From positions 1 to 25,258 of the forward strand of contig NZ_JAJBQV010000029.1 of NCBI RefSeq assembly GCF_020539865.1: a stretch of DNA of 25,258 nucleotides, read 5' to 3'. Under the pieces are notes generated by a model. That model saw only the letters and a list, made by a program, of their open reading frames with translations, was not told the DNA's origin and did not search any database. Made by a program: the position numbers and the translations under genes. Numbering within the stretch: the stretch's first letter is position 1; the number at the start of each line of letters is the position of its first letter. Source of the stretch: Megasphaera elsdenii. GTDB lineage: Bacteria; Bacillota; Negativicutes; Veillonellales; Megasphaeraceae. This document shows positions 7,501 to 13,843 of this stretch, piece by piece.

Positions 7501-8794
7501 AGGCACTGCCGAAGTCGTCGAGCCAGACCTGATAGCCAGACCGCTGAAACTGCCGCAAGGTCTGAATCAAGTTATGCTTCTCTTTGACCAGCGCCGTTTC
7601 CGTCACTTCGATGCGGATATAGTCCCGCTGCAAGTCATAGCGGGATATGACATTTTCAACCATCCTAAAAGGGTCCATGAGGTTGAAATCATGGCGCGAT
7701 AAATTGATCGACACCGGCAGGACAGGCTGTTTATTGGCCAGCCGGTAATGAAGCTGTTTGGCTACCTGATTGAGAACATAGCAATCCAATTTATGAATGA
7801 GCCGGGCCTGTTCCAGGACAGGAATGAAGACATTCGGCATGAGCCGGCCGTAGACTGGATCTTCCCAACGGGCTAGGGCTTCAACACCGCAAATTTTCCC
7901 AGTCATGGTCCGAACGACAGGTTGATAATAGACTTTGATATGCCCTTTTTCCAAAGCAGCATTGAAATTTCCCAGGACGAAAGCCCGCTTTTCCAAGGCT
8001 TCGCCCATATCCCGCGTATAGACGGCCCAACAGCGCGTAGCATCGGTTTTGATTGTATCACAGGCGATTTTAGCCATATCAAAAGTATGGCGCACGATAT
8101 AAATGTCGTCTTCTTCCACCAGGCAGACTCCAGCCTTCAAGACGATGTTGGAATTATTAATATAGGCATTGACGCGGCTGCAAACGACTTCTATGGTCTG
8201 GAATAAATCTTTCTTCATCGCCAATACAGCGAACCCATCGGCAGAGAGATGCGAGATCAAGGCATCCGGAAAAGACTGCTGCAACACAGAGGCGATATAT
8301 TTGAGGCAATGGTCGCCAGCAGCCAAGCCATAGAGTGAATTGTAAAGGCGGAAGTTCGTGAGGTTGAAATAAGTCGGGCAATATAATGACAGACGGCCTT
8401 TGGGATTTTCCCGCCGAGCTACCATCAAGGCTTTCCTAAAGAACAGGCGCATACCGAGCAACCCCGTCAGCGGGTCGTTCTGGGTGCTGCTGCCTTTTAG
8501 TTCACTGCTGATAATCTGCAGCAGCCAGGCCTTCGTCCCATCCTCAAAGGAAATAACACTGGCCGAACCTTCAGTCCGGCGAAAGTGGTCATCCCGCGTG
8601 CGGAAGCGGAAAGTCACGAATTCCGAATGGTCCGATTCGGACATATGGACAACGGGATAATAGTCCTCTCTATCGATCATCCCCCGGAACCGCCGGCCCG
8701 TGAAGCGGTAAAACTCCGCTTTATCCATACAATGATAAATCCTTAGCATTCCTTTATTTGACGAATAAAATGGGTTCGCCCGCTTCCATGCCAA
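4487..8794 (-). CDS. Large PAS/GGDEF/EAL cyclic-di-GMP signalling protein, disrupted at both ends
   Basis: The open frame is 1435 codons. Domains in order, with rough residues: PAS (15-100), degenerate GGDEF with DPLTGLLGMRLFF and SADGF in place of GGDEF (105-260), EAL with VEALARW (about 305), INLSRHDF, VTETAL, DDFGSAYSSL (about 426), ELKID and LAEGAET (about 474), further PAS-like regions (520-900), a second degenerate GGDEF with VDDVTGLLNFRG and SGSRF (930-1080), a Cys-containing PAS (CYKI...APCQDC, near 1150), a GAF-like region (1200-1340) and the start of a third GGDEF (1365-1400). It would have bound or cleaved cyclic-di-GMP. The true start is probably ATG 8864 in another frame, separated by a 1-nt frameshift; no ribosome site supports ATG 8794. 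The EAL domain lacks about 6 residues before MAKELG and about 5 before GYYWG. The last 20 or so residues are frameshifted. Probably a decaying gene. Confidence 0.8.
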   Translation of the reverse strand: MAWKRANPFYSSNKGMLRIYHCMDKAEFYRFTGRRFRGMIDREDYYPVVHMSESDHSEFVTFRFRTRDDHFRRTEGSASVISFEDGTKAWLLQIISSELKGSSTQNDPLTGLLGMRLFFRKALMVARRENPKGRLSLYCPTYFNLTNFRLYNSLYGLAAGDHCLKYIASVLQQSFPDALISHLSADGFAVLAMKKDLFQTIEVVCSRVNAYINNSNIVLKAGVCLVEEDDIYIVRHTFDMAKIACDTIKTDATRCWAVYTRDMGEALEKRAFVLGNFNAALEKGHIKVYYQPVVRTMTGKICGVEALARWEDPVYGRLMPNVFIPVLEQARLIHKLDCYVLNQVAKQLHYRLANKQPVLPVSINLSRHDFNLMDPFRMVENVISRYDLQRDYIRIEVTETALVKEKHNLIQTLRQFQRSGYQVWLDDFGSAYSSLNVLHNYHFDELKIDRAFLRNFNEKSRRILMAKELGVHTLAEGAETKAQVDFLKAIEGYYWGQPMSYEDIQIFCENYEYGQETRREESVYDKAGLINVVTDVPVAIFHYDGKQVVVLSANQTFRQIIRQALPAYNGKDLPLRIENLSFRQRLQPCLDELIASGQEQVVTYIEEDHYLQLHLGLIGGPQGRYLCRAWIYNIADAREDKEAHRINYLLRNILQLYKGLYYLNPQDDTFEFIKTVMPNWAKGQAQKGILRLLTDYTTRFVHDDDRERFLAFLDFDNVRRQAGKSQTNSTGSVFRIKQADGSYRWTVYLAMLLRNGGQQGVLLCRRDDIWETARDCKSLLPILATSLGLHELESVRQPYFRILRELCQAMIRYSDIKFFWKDRKRRFAGVSQAFLDYYGLKDEKSLIGKTDEAIGWNIQGKEYEDAEWAVLERGEITRHVIGECLVQGRPHRIAVTKFPIYQGRRIIGLLGYFEDLEDADARQARLRQRSFVDDVTGLLNFRGLLQAADEYAEKYRRYGQDYTCVLLEVPAYEALFQEYGDEVGQKLLQAITQQLVAFHTLNETLAHLSGSRFCCIIPKTIDDDFRNKMLSLVNAIHGITNIGDYSCTLYLQYAVAQGSEGQNFDEVMMLLRKRLNEVNEQQYGQAIYIGDRLVFDKEKFDKLDEEVSIIDPDTYELVYVNEYMQKSYSLSDTYSWVGEKCYKILAGLDAPCQDCINGQLRRDCFYTTTRRNRKTGQNLLMRETLIPWQGKNYRFSMAVNIDPYISHDLAENNVIFREANPDVGLQKMLEKIGHSLQAERVLIFEEQGNQVSATYEWHQENLQPAAHTVQHIPINSLRPLYDMFDAKQMGIIEDAPEFIRKHPGFHPYIPGVRRLVSGHLTQSGKSLGFTEVINPSALAFKSAGLLLSTLTLFLAIMLRNRDIFRSLESIGMTDQLTGVGNRRGFAEYCQTLPDGISLAFIFGDLNGLKPVVSAWRWAISCARRLSPTLTTYYLR

Positions 8795-8864
8795 TCAGGC
8801 AGATACCGGACGCTAACCGGTCATAATAACGATGTAGATCGCCTTGTATTTCCTCTAGCCCCAT
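8754..8864 (-). pseudogene. Out-of-frame N-terminal remnant of the PAS/GGDEF/EAL gene
   Basis: From ATG 8864 (preceded by GAAGGATGTGAAGGGC) the frame reads MGLEEIQGDLHRYYDRLASG and ends at GEPILFVK-stop. The large ORF continues with NKGMLRIYHCMDK. Removing one A from the AAA run at 8757-8759 joins the two as ILFVNKGMLRIYHC, a standard PAS-domain strand. This is the native N-terminus cut off by a single-base frameshift, unless the base is a sequencing error. Confidence 0.75.
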
Positions 8865-8906
8865 GCCCTTCACATCCTTCTATGCTATGTTACAAATCAT
8901 TTATAT

Positions 8907-8912
8907 TGTCAA
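8907..8912 (-). promoter_or_regulatory. Possible -35 box of the GGDEF/EAL gene
   Basis: A perfect TTGACA lies on the minus strand 42 bases before ATG 8864. The -10 side is weak: TAGCAT after 19 bases is the best match. The 8865-9043 gap otherwise shows nothing I can name. Confidence 0.35.
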
Positions 8913-9043
8913 GACAAATGGTATAAATAGCGTTTATAAAATCTAAGCTCATTATAGCACAAGGCGGTTATTCTCGCACGAAGTTTCGGTCTCCTCCGCG
9001 CGGCCATAGACGACGCTCTTTTTGTCTACATCTCGACAAAAAC

Positions 9044-9352
9044 TTACTTCAAAGCCTGTTCAGTGTCTTCCAGGAACTTCGTGACACAATCGGAAAAATC
9101 AAGTCTCATCCGGTCGGCCAGGACAGCCAGCCACCACACACATTCGCCAATCTTAGCCGGCAGCTTGTCCTCCGAATCAGACGGCCAGCGCCCTTCATGA
9201 CTCATCGTCAAGCGCCCTACCAGACTGGCATCTGTCAAAAAAGCCAAAGCATCTTCCTCAACGGACCATTCAGAACCATGATATTCCCGTTTCAGTGCAT
9301 GATACGCCGCCCGGATAGCAGCTGAACGTTCCGATACTTCTTTTAAATCCAT
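9044..9352 (-). CDS. MazG-like family protein
   Basis: A 102-aa cytoplasmic protein. The segment DKLPAKIGECVWWLAVLADR followed by MRLDFSDCVTKFL resembles the second half of all-alpha NTP pyrophosphohydrolases of the MazG-like family (typically EL.D.LWWL..LAD.L.IDL). An acidic helix ALAFLTDASLVGRL precedes it, where MazG enzymes have EExxE metal ligands; here these are poorly conserved, so activity is uncertain. The start is ATG 9352, with AAAAGGAGAG just upstream; a longer frame exists but has no ribosome site. Before the mobile element inserted, this gene probably followed rplL and its terminator. Confidence 0.6.
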   Translation of the reverse strand: MDLKEVSERSAAIRAAYHALKREYHGSEWSVEEDALAFLTDASLVGRLTMSHEGRWPSDSEDKLPAKIGECVWWLAVLADRMRLDFSDCVTKFLEDTEQALK

Positions 9353-9380
9353 ATGTATCTCTCCTTTTCTGAGTTCGAGC

Positions 9381-9415
9381 AAAAAAAGAACCTGCGCACA
9401 ATTGTGCACAGGTTC
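9381..9415 (-). terminator. Rho-independent terminator, probably the original rplL terminator
   Basis: On the minus strand GAACCTGTGCACAA pairs with TTGTGCGCAGGTTC and is followed by seven T. Nothing ends just upstream now except a displaced copy of the rplL tail (9418-9449). It therefore looks like the terminator that served rplL before the 9418-14215 insertion. Confidence 0.75.
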
Positions 9416-9417
9416 GC

Positions 9418-9449
9418 TAATTTCACAGAGGAAATTATTTGAGTTCTAC
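9418..9449. repeat. Left att-like repeat: displaced copy of the rplL 3' end
   Basis: A 32-base stretch identical at 28 positions, and in the same orientation, to 14184-14215, which covers the true end of rplL. The shared core is GAAATTATTTGAGTTC. On the minus strand this copy still spells Val-Glu-Leu-Lys-stop (GTA GAA CTC AAA TAA), the same as rplL except for a synonymous Val codon. Sequence beyond it does not encode rplL. Confidence 0.75.
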
Positions 9450-9553
9450 TCCCTCGGCCTTTCCCAAAAATGAGAATGGCTTCACTAAGCCGTTTTTAAA
9501 GAATCATTTTTTCAAAATCAGCCTCATTTTCGCAGTTTTTAAAAAAAATAGTA

Positions 9554-11020
9554 TCATTTGAGTATCACTGACCAGTATCCTTTACGGTGCGTTCCCATGC
9601 GTTTTAGGCAGCCTTTTTCCTGCAACTTCTTCGTATGATATTTTATAGTACCAAGGGACAGCGACGTGGCCATCGCAATTTCCGATTGCGTGCTGTCTGG
9701 TTTCTTTTGGATATATGCTAAAATAGCTTCTTCCTTATCATTTAATTTCACAGACAGATTCGTCCCAGTTTGGTCAGTGTTTTTAGTTTGGTTAGCGGTT
9801 TGGTCAGTAGTTTGGTCAGTTTTTGGTGTTTGGTCAGTGGTTTGGTCAGTTTTTCGATACAAGTTTACCCGCAAATCGCCATCAAAATCAAGAATTTCCG
9901 GTTCCCTCAGCCCATAATCACGGCAATCCCGCAAAATACGCGGAAAGCCACTGCCCCACTTTTCAATCAGATTCATGTAAGCAAAAGCATTGGCCAAGGC
10001 CCGGTTGCGAATCTTTGAAAATCCTTCTTTCATTTTTTCAGGCGTTACGCCGCGCATCAGGCCGCCCGGAGAAGTAACTTCCAGTCGATCTGAAAAAAGA
10101 GCAATCTGAATGGATCCCGGCTCCAAATAATTACGATGTACAAGTGCATTGGCAATTAATTCACGGATACTGTCCGGAGGCAGTTCATAAATATCCTGTC
10201 GATAGACTCCCTGAAATCTAGCACCCATGTTGATTTTTTCAAGCACGTACTGATATGCTTTTTCCACTTGTTCCTGAATCGGTGCATCAATTTCCCGTTT
10301 ATCGATAAAAACGGCTCTATCTTCCGTTTTAAACACAGCACATTGAACAACTGGAGGATACCCAGCCTGATGTGTCAGCATCGCATATGCATAGGTTGGT
10401 ATAAGCTGGCCTTTATGTTCAAGCAAAACGCCCCACGAAATAAGCTGATTGACTGTCAACTCTTTGATTTCTTGACGCTGGAAATCTGATGCTGCATTTT
10501 TTTTAGCCGTTTCTCTCATCGAATGGCATAATGCTGCCACATCAGACTGCTTCACTTTCAGATTTGGAATCGGTTGTTGGTCGAAAAATTTATTTTTCCC
10601 TTCTAAAAGTAATTCCTGCAGCATCGCCTGATCCGCAGGACGCGTTGTTCCAGCCGTCCGGATATAGGTTCCTTTCACAAGCCCCTTCTTTTTGATATAA
10701 TACGGGCGCTGCATTCCTGGCGCAATCTCCAAAATGATAAGCGATTTCCCCTTTACTTCCTGAACAAAAAGATCCGGAATAATCATCGGCGCACAGCTAT
10801 CCGTAACCGCATTAGTAATAGCATCCATCAGTCGAAAAAGGTCGCTCTGGGGAATACCAACAACCTGCATCGTTCCGTCTTCAATACCAAATACAATCCG
10901 CCCGCCATCTCCATTAGCAAAGGCAACAACAGATTTCATATATTTCTGACTGTCTTCCGGAACCATTTCCTTATATTCTACGTTTTTAGACTCCCCTTGA
11001 AGCAATAAATCTTTTTCCAT
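9554..11020 (-). CDS. AlbA_2 (Schlafen-type) DNA-binding and ATPase-like protein with TDQT-repeat linker
   Basis: A 488-aa protein of the COG2865 type (putative transcriptional regulators with an AlbA_2 domain). Residues about 10-130 form the AlbA_2 domain (ESKNVEYKE, AFANGDGGRIVFGIEDG, GTYIRTAGTTRPAD). Residues about 250-370 look like the HATPase_c_4 region (DSIRELIANALVHRNYL, IALFSDRLEVTSPGGL, IEKWGSGFPRI). A low-complexity linker (about 392-420) repeats the unit TDQT seven or so times with variants. The end (about 430-488) is a winged helix (ILAYIQKKPDSTQSEIA, GTIKYHTKKLQEKG). GGAGG lies 11 bases before the ATG and the gene has its own promoter. Such proteins are common accessory genes, often in defence or mobile contexts; the target is unknown. 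Confidence 0.85.
   Translation of the reverse strand: MEKDLLLQGESKNVEYKEMVPEDSQKYMKSVVAFANGDGGRIVFGIEDGTMQVVGIPQSDLFRLMDAITNAVTDSCAPMIIPDLFVQEVKGKSLIILEIAPGMQRPYYIKKKGLVKGTYIRTAGTTRPADQAMLQELLLEGKNKFFDQQPIPNLKVKQSDVAALCHSMRETAKKNAASDFQRQEIKELTVNQLISWGVLLEHKGQLIPTYAYAMLTHQAGYPPVVQCAVFKTEDRAVFIDKREIDAPIQEQVEKAYQYVLEKINMGARFQGVYRQDIYELPPDSIRELIANALVHRNYLEPGSIQIALFSDRLEVTSPGGLMRGVTPEKMKEGFSKIRNRALANAFAYMNLIEKWGSGFPRILRDCRDYGLREPEILDFDGDLRVNLYRKTDQTTDQTPKTDQTTDQTANQTKNTDQTGTNLSVKLNDKEEAILAYIQKKPDSTQSEIAMATSLSLGTIKYHTKKLQEKGCLKRMGTHRKGYWSVILK
9769..9852. repeat. Imperfect tandem TTTGGTCAG repeats encoding the TDQT linker
   Basis: TTTGGTCAG and one-base variants (TTTGGTTAG) occur seven times in about 84 bases at in-frame spacings. 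On the minus strand they encode the DQT units of the linker between the ATPase-like domain and the winged helix. Slippage could change the linker length without breaking the frame. Confidence 0.7.
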
Positions 11021-11046
11021 CCCTATTGCCGCCTCCTCTCAGACTC

Positions 11047-11075
11047 ATTGTAGCAGATTATAAAATTTCCTACAA
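11047..11075 (-). promoter_or_regulatory. Promoter of the AlbA_2/ATPase gene
   Basis: On the minus strand TTGTAG (11070-11075) and TACAAT (11047-11052) are separated by 17 bases, 26 bases before the start codon at 11020. It lies just after the terminator of the upstream genes. Confidence 0.6.
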
Positions 11076-11082
11076 TAAAGCA

Positions 11083-11112
11083 AGGCCCCCGTACCACTAG
11101 TGCAGGGGGCTT
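11083..11112 (-). terminator. GC-rich hairpin after the 54-aa gene
   Basis: On the minus strand AGCCCCC pairs with GGGGGCC around the inner palindrome CACTAGTG, followed by TTGCTTTATT. The T-tract is imperfect, so it may be a weak terminator. It separates the HTH/secreted/54-aa genes from the AlbA_2 gene. Confidence 0.5.
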
Positions 11113-11134
11113 GTCACATCTTGCAGGGCATTGC

Positions 11135-11299
11135 TTATTTCGCCACGTCATCCAAAGATTTAAAGGGAATTCCCGGTTCTTTCTCGGCTCGATCCAGTTT
11201 CTCAGCCATTCCCGGTATTCTGTAGATATACACCGTGTCATTTTTTCCATTAGCTGGCTGCTTCTGCCCGTCCAATGGTTTATCGAAAGTCTTTTTCAT
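11135..11299 (-). CDS. Small hypothetical protein (54 aa)
   Basis: Starts MKKTFDKPLDGQ and ends FKSLDDVAK. It is charged and soluble, with no membrane segment or cysteine pair. The start is ATG 11299, preceded by GGGAGGTGAAATC; the longer reading frame has no ribosome site and would overlap the upstream gene. It lies 13 bases after the secreted-protein gene, so the two are surely co-transcribed. I do not recognise it. Confidence 0.6.
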   Translation of the reverse strand: MKKTFDKPLDGQKQPANGKNDTVYIYRIPGMAEKLDRAEKEPGIPFKSLDDVAK

Positions 11300-11312
11300 G
11301 ATTTCACCTCCC

Positions 11313-12038
11313 CTATATACCTTTCCATGCGTCTGCAATGGCCCGCCAGCTGGATTTCAACGGATGTTCGTTGATTCTGTCGGCTAATACAATCGGCCAC
11401 AGCCCCCAATCATTCAATTCATAGACTAAATCCCGATTATTGGAAATCCCCGAACGAGGGTCCCCATAAAAATACCCGATAGCCTTCACTTTTTTAGATG
11501 ATTTGTCAACCAAAAATTCTACCCAATGGCTATCTAAATCAAAATAAGAAATCATATAGTATTTAAATCGTTCTTGATCTCCGTATTTCGTCTTGAAAGT
11601 ATATGTGCCCTCCAAGGCATACCCTGTATTCGGTATATTCCTGTATTTGTCTACATCTCCAGAGTAAAGCAGCTCACCGTATGCTGCTATGACCTGCTCC
11701 AAACTCATACCTACTTCGATTCCTTTGTCAGTCTGATACCCTGGCTTCATGATGAGGATGGTATAAAGCAAGCCCGATTGACGCCGAAGTCCTGCAAGCG
11801 GATTATTGCTGATAGTCATAAAAAGACTATGGTCCTTCTTAAGGTACGCATCCGACCAACGATCTTTGCTATAAAATTTGTAGTCATTCTGATTTAAATA
11901 ATCATACAAACACTGATCGTTGGCATAGTTAAAGTGGTCCATGATACCGGCGTCATCAACATATGCAAAGGACCCAGCAGGCATAATAAGCAACATAGAC
12001 CCGAGGAAAAGTTTTGAAATAGATTTTGCTCCAAACAT
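11313..12038 (-). CDS. Secreted hypothetical protein (241 aa)
   Basis: The N-terminus has a basic start, a hydrophobic core LFLGSMLLIM and a likely signal peptidase I site after PAGSFA (about residue 25), so the protein is probably exported. The middle contains KGIEVGMSLEQVIAAYGELL (about residues 105-124), a motif type seen in many exported proteins with BamE-like or similar small domains, followed by a beta-rich region. AAAGGAGACGCCT precedes the ATG. It lies 58 bases after the small HTH gene and 13 before a 54-aa gene on the same strand, so these three form a cassette inside the mobile element. Function is not known. Confidence 0.7.
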   Translation of the reverse strand: MFGAKSISKLFLGSMLLIMPAGSFAYVDDAGIMDHFNYANDQCLYDYLNQNDYKFYSKDRWSDAYLKKDHSLFMTISNNPLAGLRRQSGLLYTILIMKPGYQTDKGIEVGMSLEQVIAAYGELLYSGDVDKYRNIPNTGYALEGTYTFKTKYGDQERFKYYMISYFDLDSHWVEFLVDKSSKKVKAIGYFYGDPRSGISNNRDLVYELNDWGLWPIVLADRINEHPLKSSWRAIADAWKGI

Positions 12039-12096
12039 AGGCGTCTCCTTTCACCAAGTTTAATCACCTCAGAACCAAAAGTACATCAAAGTATAG

Positions 12097-12306
12097 TTAT
12101 TTTTCGTCATCTTTTGCTACAAGCAAGAACTTTTCCATAGGAATATCAAGGTATTTCGATAAAATACGGAGGTCCTTTATCTTCAATAAATCCGGCTTCT
12201 TTTCCAACTTTCGATAGGTTTGAATATTGATTCCAAGCACTTTTGCAAGATCAATTTGCCGTTTTCCTCTTAATTTTCTCGCCTGTATCAAAGATAATCT
12301 CATCAC
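12097..12306 (-). CDS. Small XRE-type HTH regulator (69 aa)
   Basis: A single helix-turn-helix domain: LSLIQARKLRGKRQIDLAKV then LGINIQTYRKLEKKPDLLKI and a tail like the Cro/CI family (LDIPMEKFLL). The start can be GTG 12306 or ATG 12303; AAAGGAGGCGAGG upstream fits both. It is divergent from the larger XRE gene at 12459 and both probably act on the 152-base region between them. It heads a possible three-gene unit with the secreted and 54-aa genes. Confidence 0.8.
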   Translation of the reverse strand: MMRLSLIQARKLRGKRQIDLAKVLGINIQTYRKLEKKPDLLKIKDLRILSKYLDIPMEKFLLVAKDDEK

Positions 12307-12328
12307 GTACCTCGCCTCCTTTTACTAT

Positions 12329-12357
12329 ACTTTAACACACTTAAATATATTTAACAA
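12329..12357 (-). promoter_or_regulatory. Promoter of the small HTH gene
   Basis: On the minus strand TTGTTA (12352-12357) and TAAAGT (12329-12334) are separated by 17 bases, 23 bases before the start. The intergenic region also holds several TATACTT-like words (near 12327, 12378 and 12399), possible operator half-sites. Confidence 0.5.
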
Positions 12358-12408
12358 TAGTAAAAGTACAATTTTCTATACTTCATGATGATTTTTTTAT
12401 ACTTAATG

Positions 12409-12437
12409 TTGAAAAAAATAGATATTAATAGTAATAT
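12409..12437 (+). promoter_or_regulatory. Promoter of the XRE-family gene at 12459
   Basis: TTGAAA (12409-12414) and TAATAT (12432-12437) are separated by 17 bases, 22 bases before the start codon. The leader would be very short, with GGGAGG in front of the ATG. Confidence 0.5.
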
Positions 12438-12458
12438 TTTATATAGGGAGGTGTCGCC

Positions 12459-12959
12459 ATGACAATCGGTGAAACAATCCGGAATATCCGGCAAGTAAAA
12501 GGCTTATCACAAAAAGAATTGGCCGATATCTGCGGTGTCAGCATGGGTGCTGTTTCAGCATGGGAACAAGGCCGCAATGAGCCACGGCCACGCATCCTGA
12601 ATAAAATCGCAGACCACTTCAATATTCCCGTAAATATGCTTCTCCATCCACAATCAGATACACTTCAATTGTTCGAAGATACACAAGCTTCAGATCACAA
12701 ATTTTCTGCACAGGAAGAAAGGCTTATCCATCAATACCGGCAGCTTTCGCAGCTGGGAAAAGATACCGTAAATGCGGTCATTCATGTCCAACTTCAAGGA
12801 CAAAAAGCAAACTATCCGGAAGGATATGAAAGTGCCTCAGAATTCGTCAATGAACCCAAGGGTCTATATGAACAGCTTTATAAAGCCAGCCCTGAAATTT
12901 TACAAGAAATAGAACGATATTTTCAGTACTTGCAAGAAAAGGAAGGTCATAAAACGTAA
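12459..12959 (+). CDS. XRE-family transcriptional regulator (166 aa)
   Basis: The N-terminal HTH (residues 1-60) is clear: IGETIRNIRQVKGLSQKELA, then DICGVSMGAVSAWEQGR and LNKIADHFNIPVNMLL. The C-terminal half (about 85-166) is helical and charged, with LGKDTVNAVIHVQLQG, typical of phage/ICE-type repressors with a short dimerisation tail; no peptidase domain is present. GGGAGGTGTCGCC precedes the ATG. It is divergent from the small HTH gene, an arrangement like a CI/Cro switch. It was probably the element's maintenance regulator. Confidence 0.85.
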   Translation: MTIGETIRNIRQVKGLSQKELADICGVSMGAVSAWEQGRNEPRPRILNKIADHFNIPVNMLLHPQSDTLQLFEDTQASDHKFSAQEERLIHQYRQLSQLGKDTVNAVIHVQLQGQKANYPEGYESASEFVNEPKGLYEQLYKASPEILQEIERYFQYLQEKEGHKT

Positions 12960-12998
12960 GCGAAAAATATATTCAAAGCAGAATAGTATACAGCAAAA

Positions 12999-13023
12999 AG
13001 CCGACAGGATAAACCTGCCGGCT
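12999..13023. terminator. Bidirectional terminator between converging genes
   Basis: AGCCGACAGG and CCTGCCGGCT form a stem with one mismatch around ATAAA. The plus strand continues TAATATTTTTT and the minus strand continues TTTTTGC, so it can end both the XRE gene (plus) and the 13043-13822 gene (minus). Confidence 0.7.
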
Positions 13024-13042
13024 AATATTTTTTAAACTATAT

Positions 13043-13822
13043 TTAATTACTCTGCCGCTTATCTAAATTCCTAGCCCCTGCAACTTTCTTATCCTTTTCC
13101 GCAAGATTTTCTGCTTTCTTAAGAATCCGATCATGAATCTTTTGTTCTGGGAGGCAGTCAAGTATATAAATACCGCCAAGCTCATCCAGATAAATTTCAA
13201 GATCACGTATCCTCTCAGATGAAACCGGAATACCTGCTACCTGCGCATCGATTACTGCCTGAATAAAGGGACGAAGTATTTCCGGATTATTCGATGTATT
13301 TCGCTCCAGAATATCGACAATGAATCTGGAATTCTGTGCCACAAACCGTGTCAGATGATACGGATCAGAATCCATCTTGTCATAGGTCAACCGTCCTGTC
13401 CACCAAAGACGTGACATGGCATTCCGCGTAAGCGACCGTCTTGCCCCGAACCCGAAGAAATAATGCTGCAAAATATTATTTATCGAATGATTTTTCTTTG
13501 CTTTCCATCTGTACTGCACATACGTCCAGAACGGACCAAGGCAGAGGGCAGACCAAAGCCGCTCATCAGATGCTTGAGAATCAGACAGAAAACGGAAAGC
13601 ATCATACACTGCTGTTATATTCACCGAATCCGTCTTGCCGGGAATATCATCATTCATATCAAGTGATACCTGCGGCATCGGAAACTTGGAATCGGAAAAG
13701 ATATTCCGCCCAAATGCCTTCTGAAGCCAAGTATTATCATCTTCTGCAAAATGATTCACAAAAGAGCTTATATTATTTTTGACAGTGTTCATATCATCTG
13801 TCTTAAAAAACGGCATCATCAT
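13043..13822 (-). CDS. Unrecognised 259-aa protein (possibly DUF6339-like)
   Basis: A soluble, mostly helical protein with no signal peptide or membrane segment. Conserved-looking blocks are WSALCLGPFWTYVQYRWKAK (about residues 91-110), FGFGARRSLTRNAMSRLWW (about 124-142) and GRLTYDK. From memory this resembles the DUF6339 family, proteins often annotated near restriction-modification or other defence genes, but I cannot confirm it. The C-terminus is rich in Lys and Glu. Start codons at 13822, 13819 and 13816 follow one another (ATGATGATG) behind AAGGTGGCAAGG. Its 5' end sits exactly where the integrase sequence is cut off, so its original upstream region may be lost. Confidence 0.6.
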   Translation of the reverse strand: MMMPFFKTDDMNTVKNNISSFVNHFAEDDNTWLQKAFGRNIFSDSKFPMPQVSLDMNDDIPGKTDSVNITAVYDAFRFLSDSQASDERLWSALCLGPFWTYVQYRWKAKKNHSINNILQHYFFGFGARRSLTRNAMSRLWWTGRLTYDKMDSDPYHLTRFVAQNSRFIVDILERNTSNNPEILRPFIQAVIDAQVAGIPVSSERIRDLEIYLDELGGIYILDCLPEQKIHDRILKKAENLAEKDKKVAGARNLDKRQSN

Positions 13823-13843
13823 ACCTTGCCACCTTCTATCCCC

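Noticed and set aside
9468..9535. AAAATGAG / CTCATTTT inverted repeat with an inner GGCTT/AAGCC hairpin as terminator of the AlbA_2 gene
   Set aside because: No T-tract follows on the minus strand, and the arms are AT-rich and short; it may be part of the element end, but I cannot assign a role.
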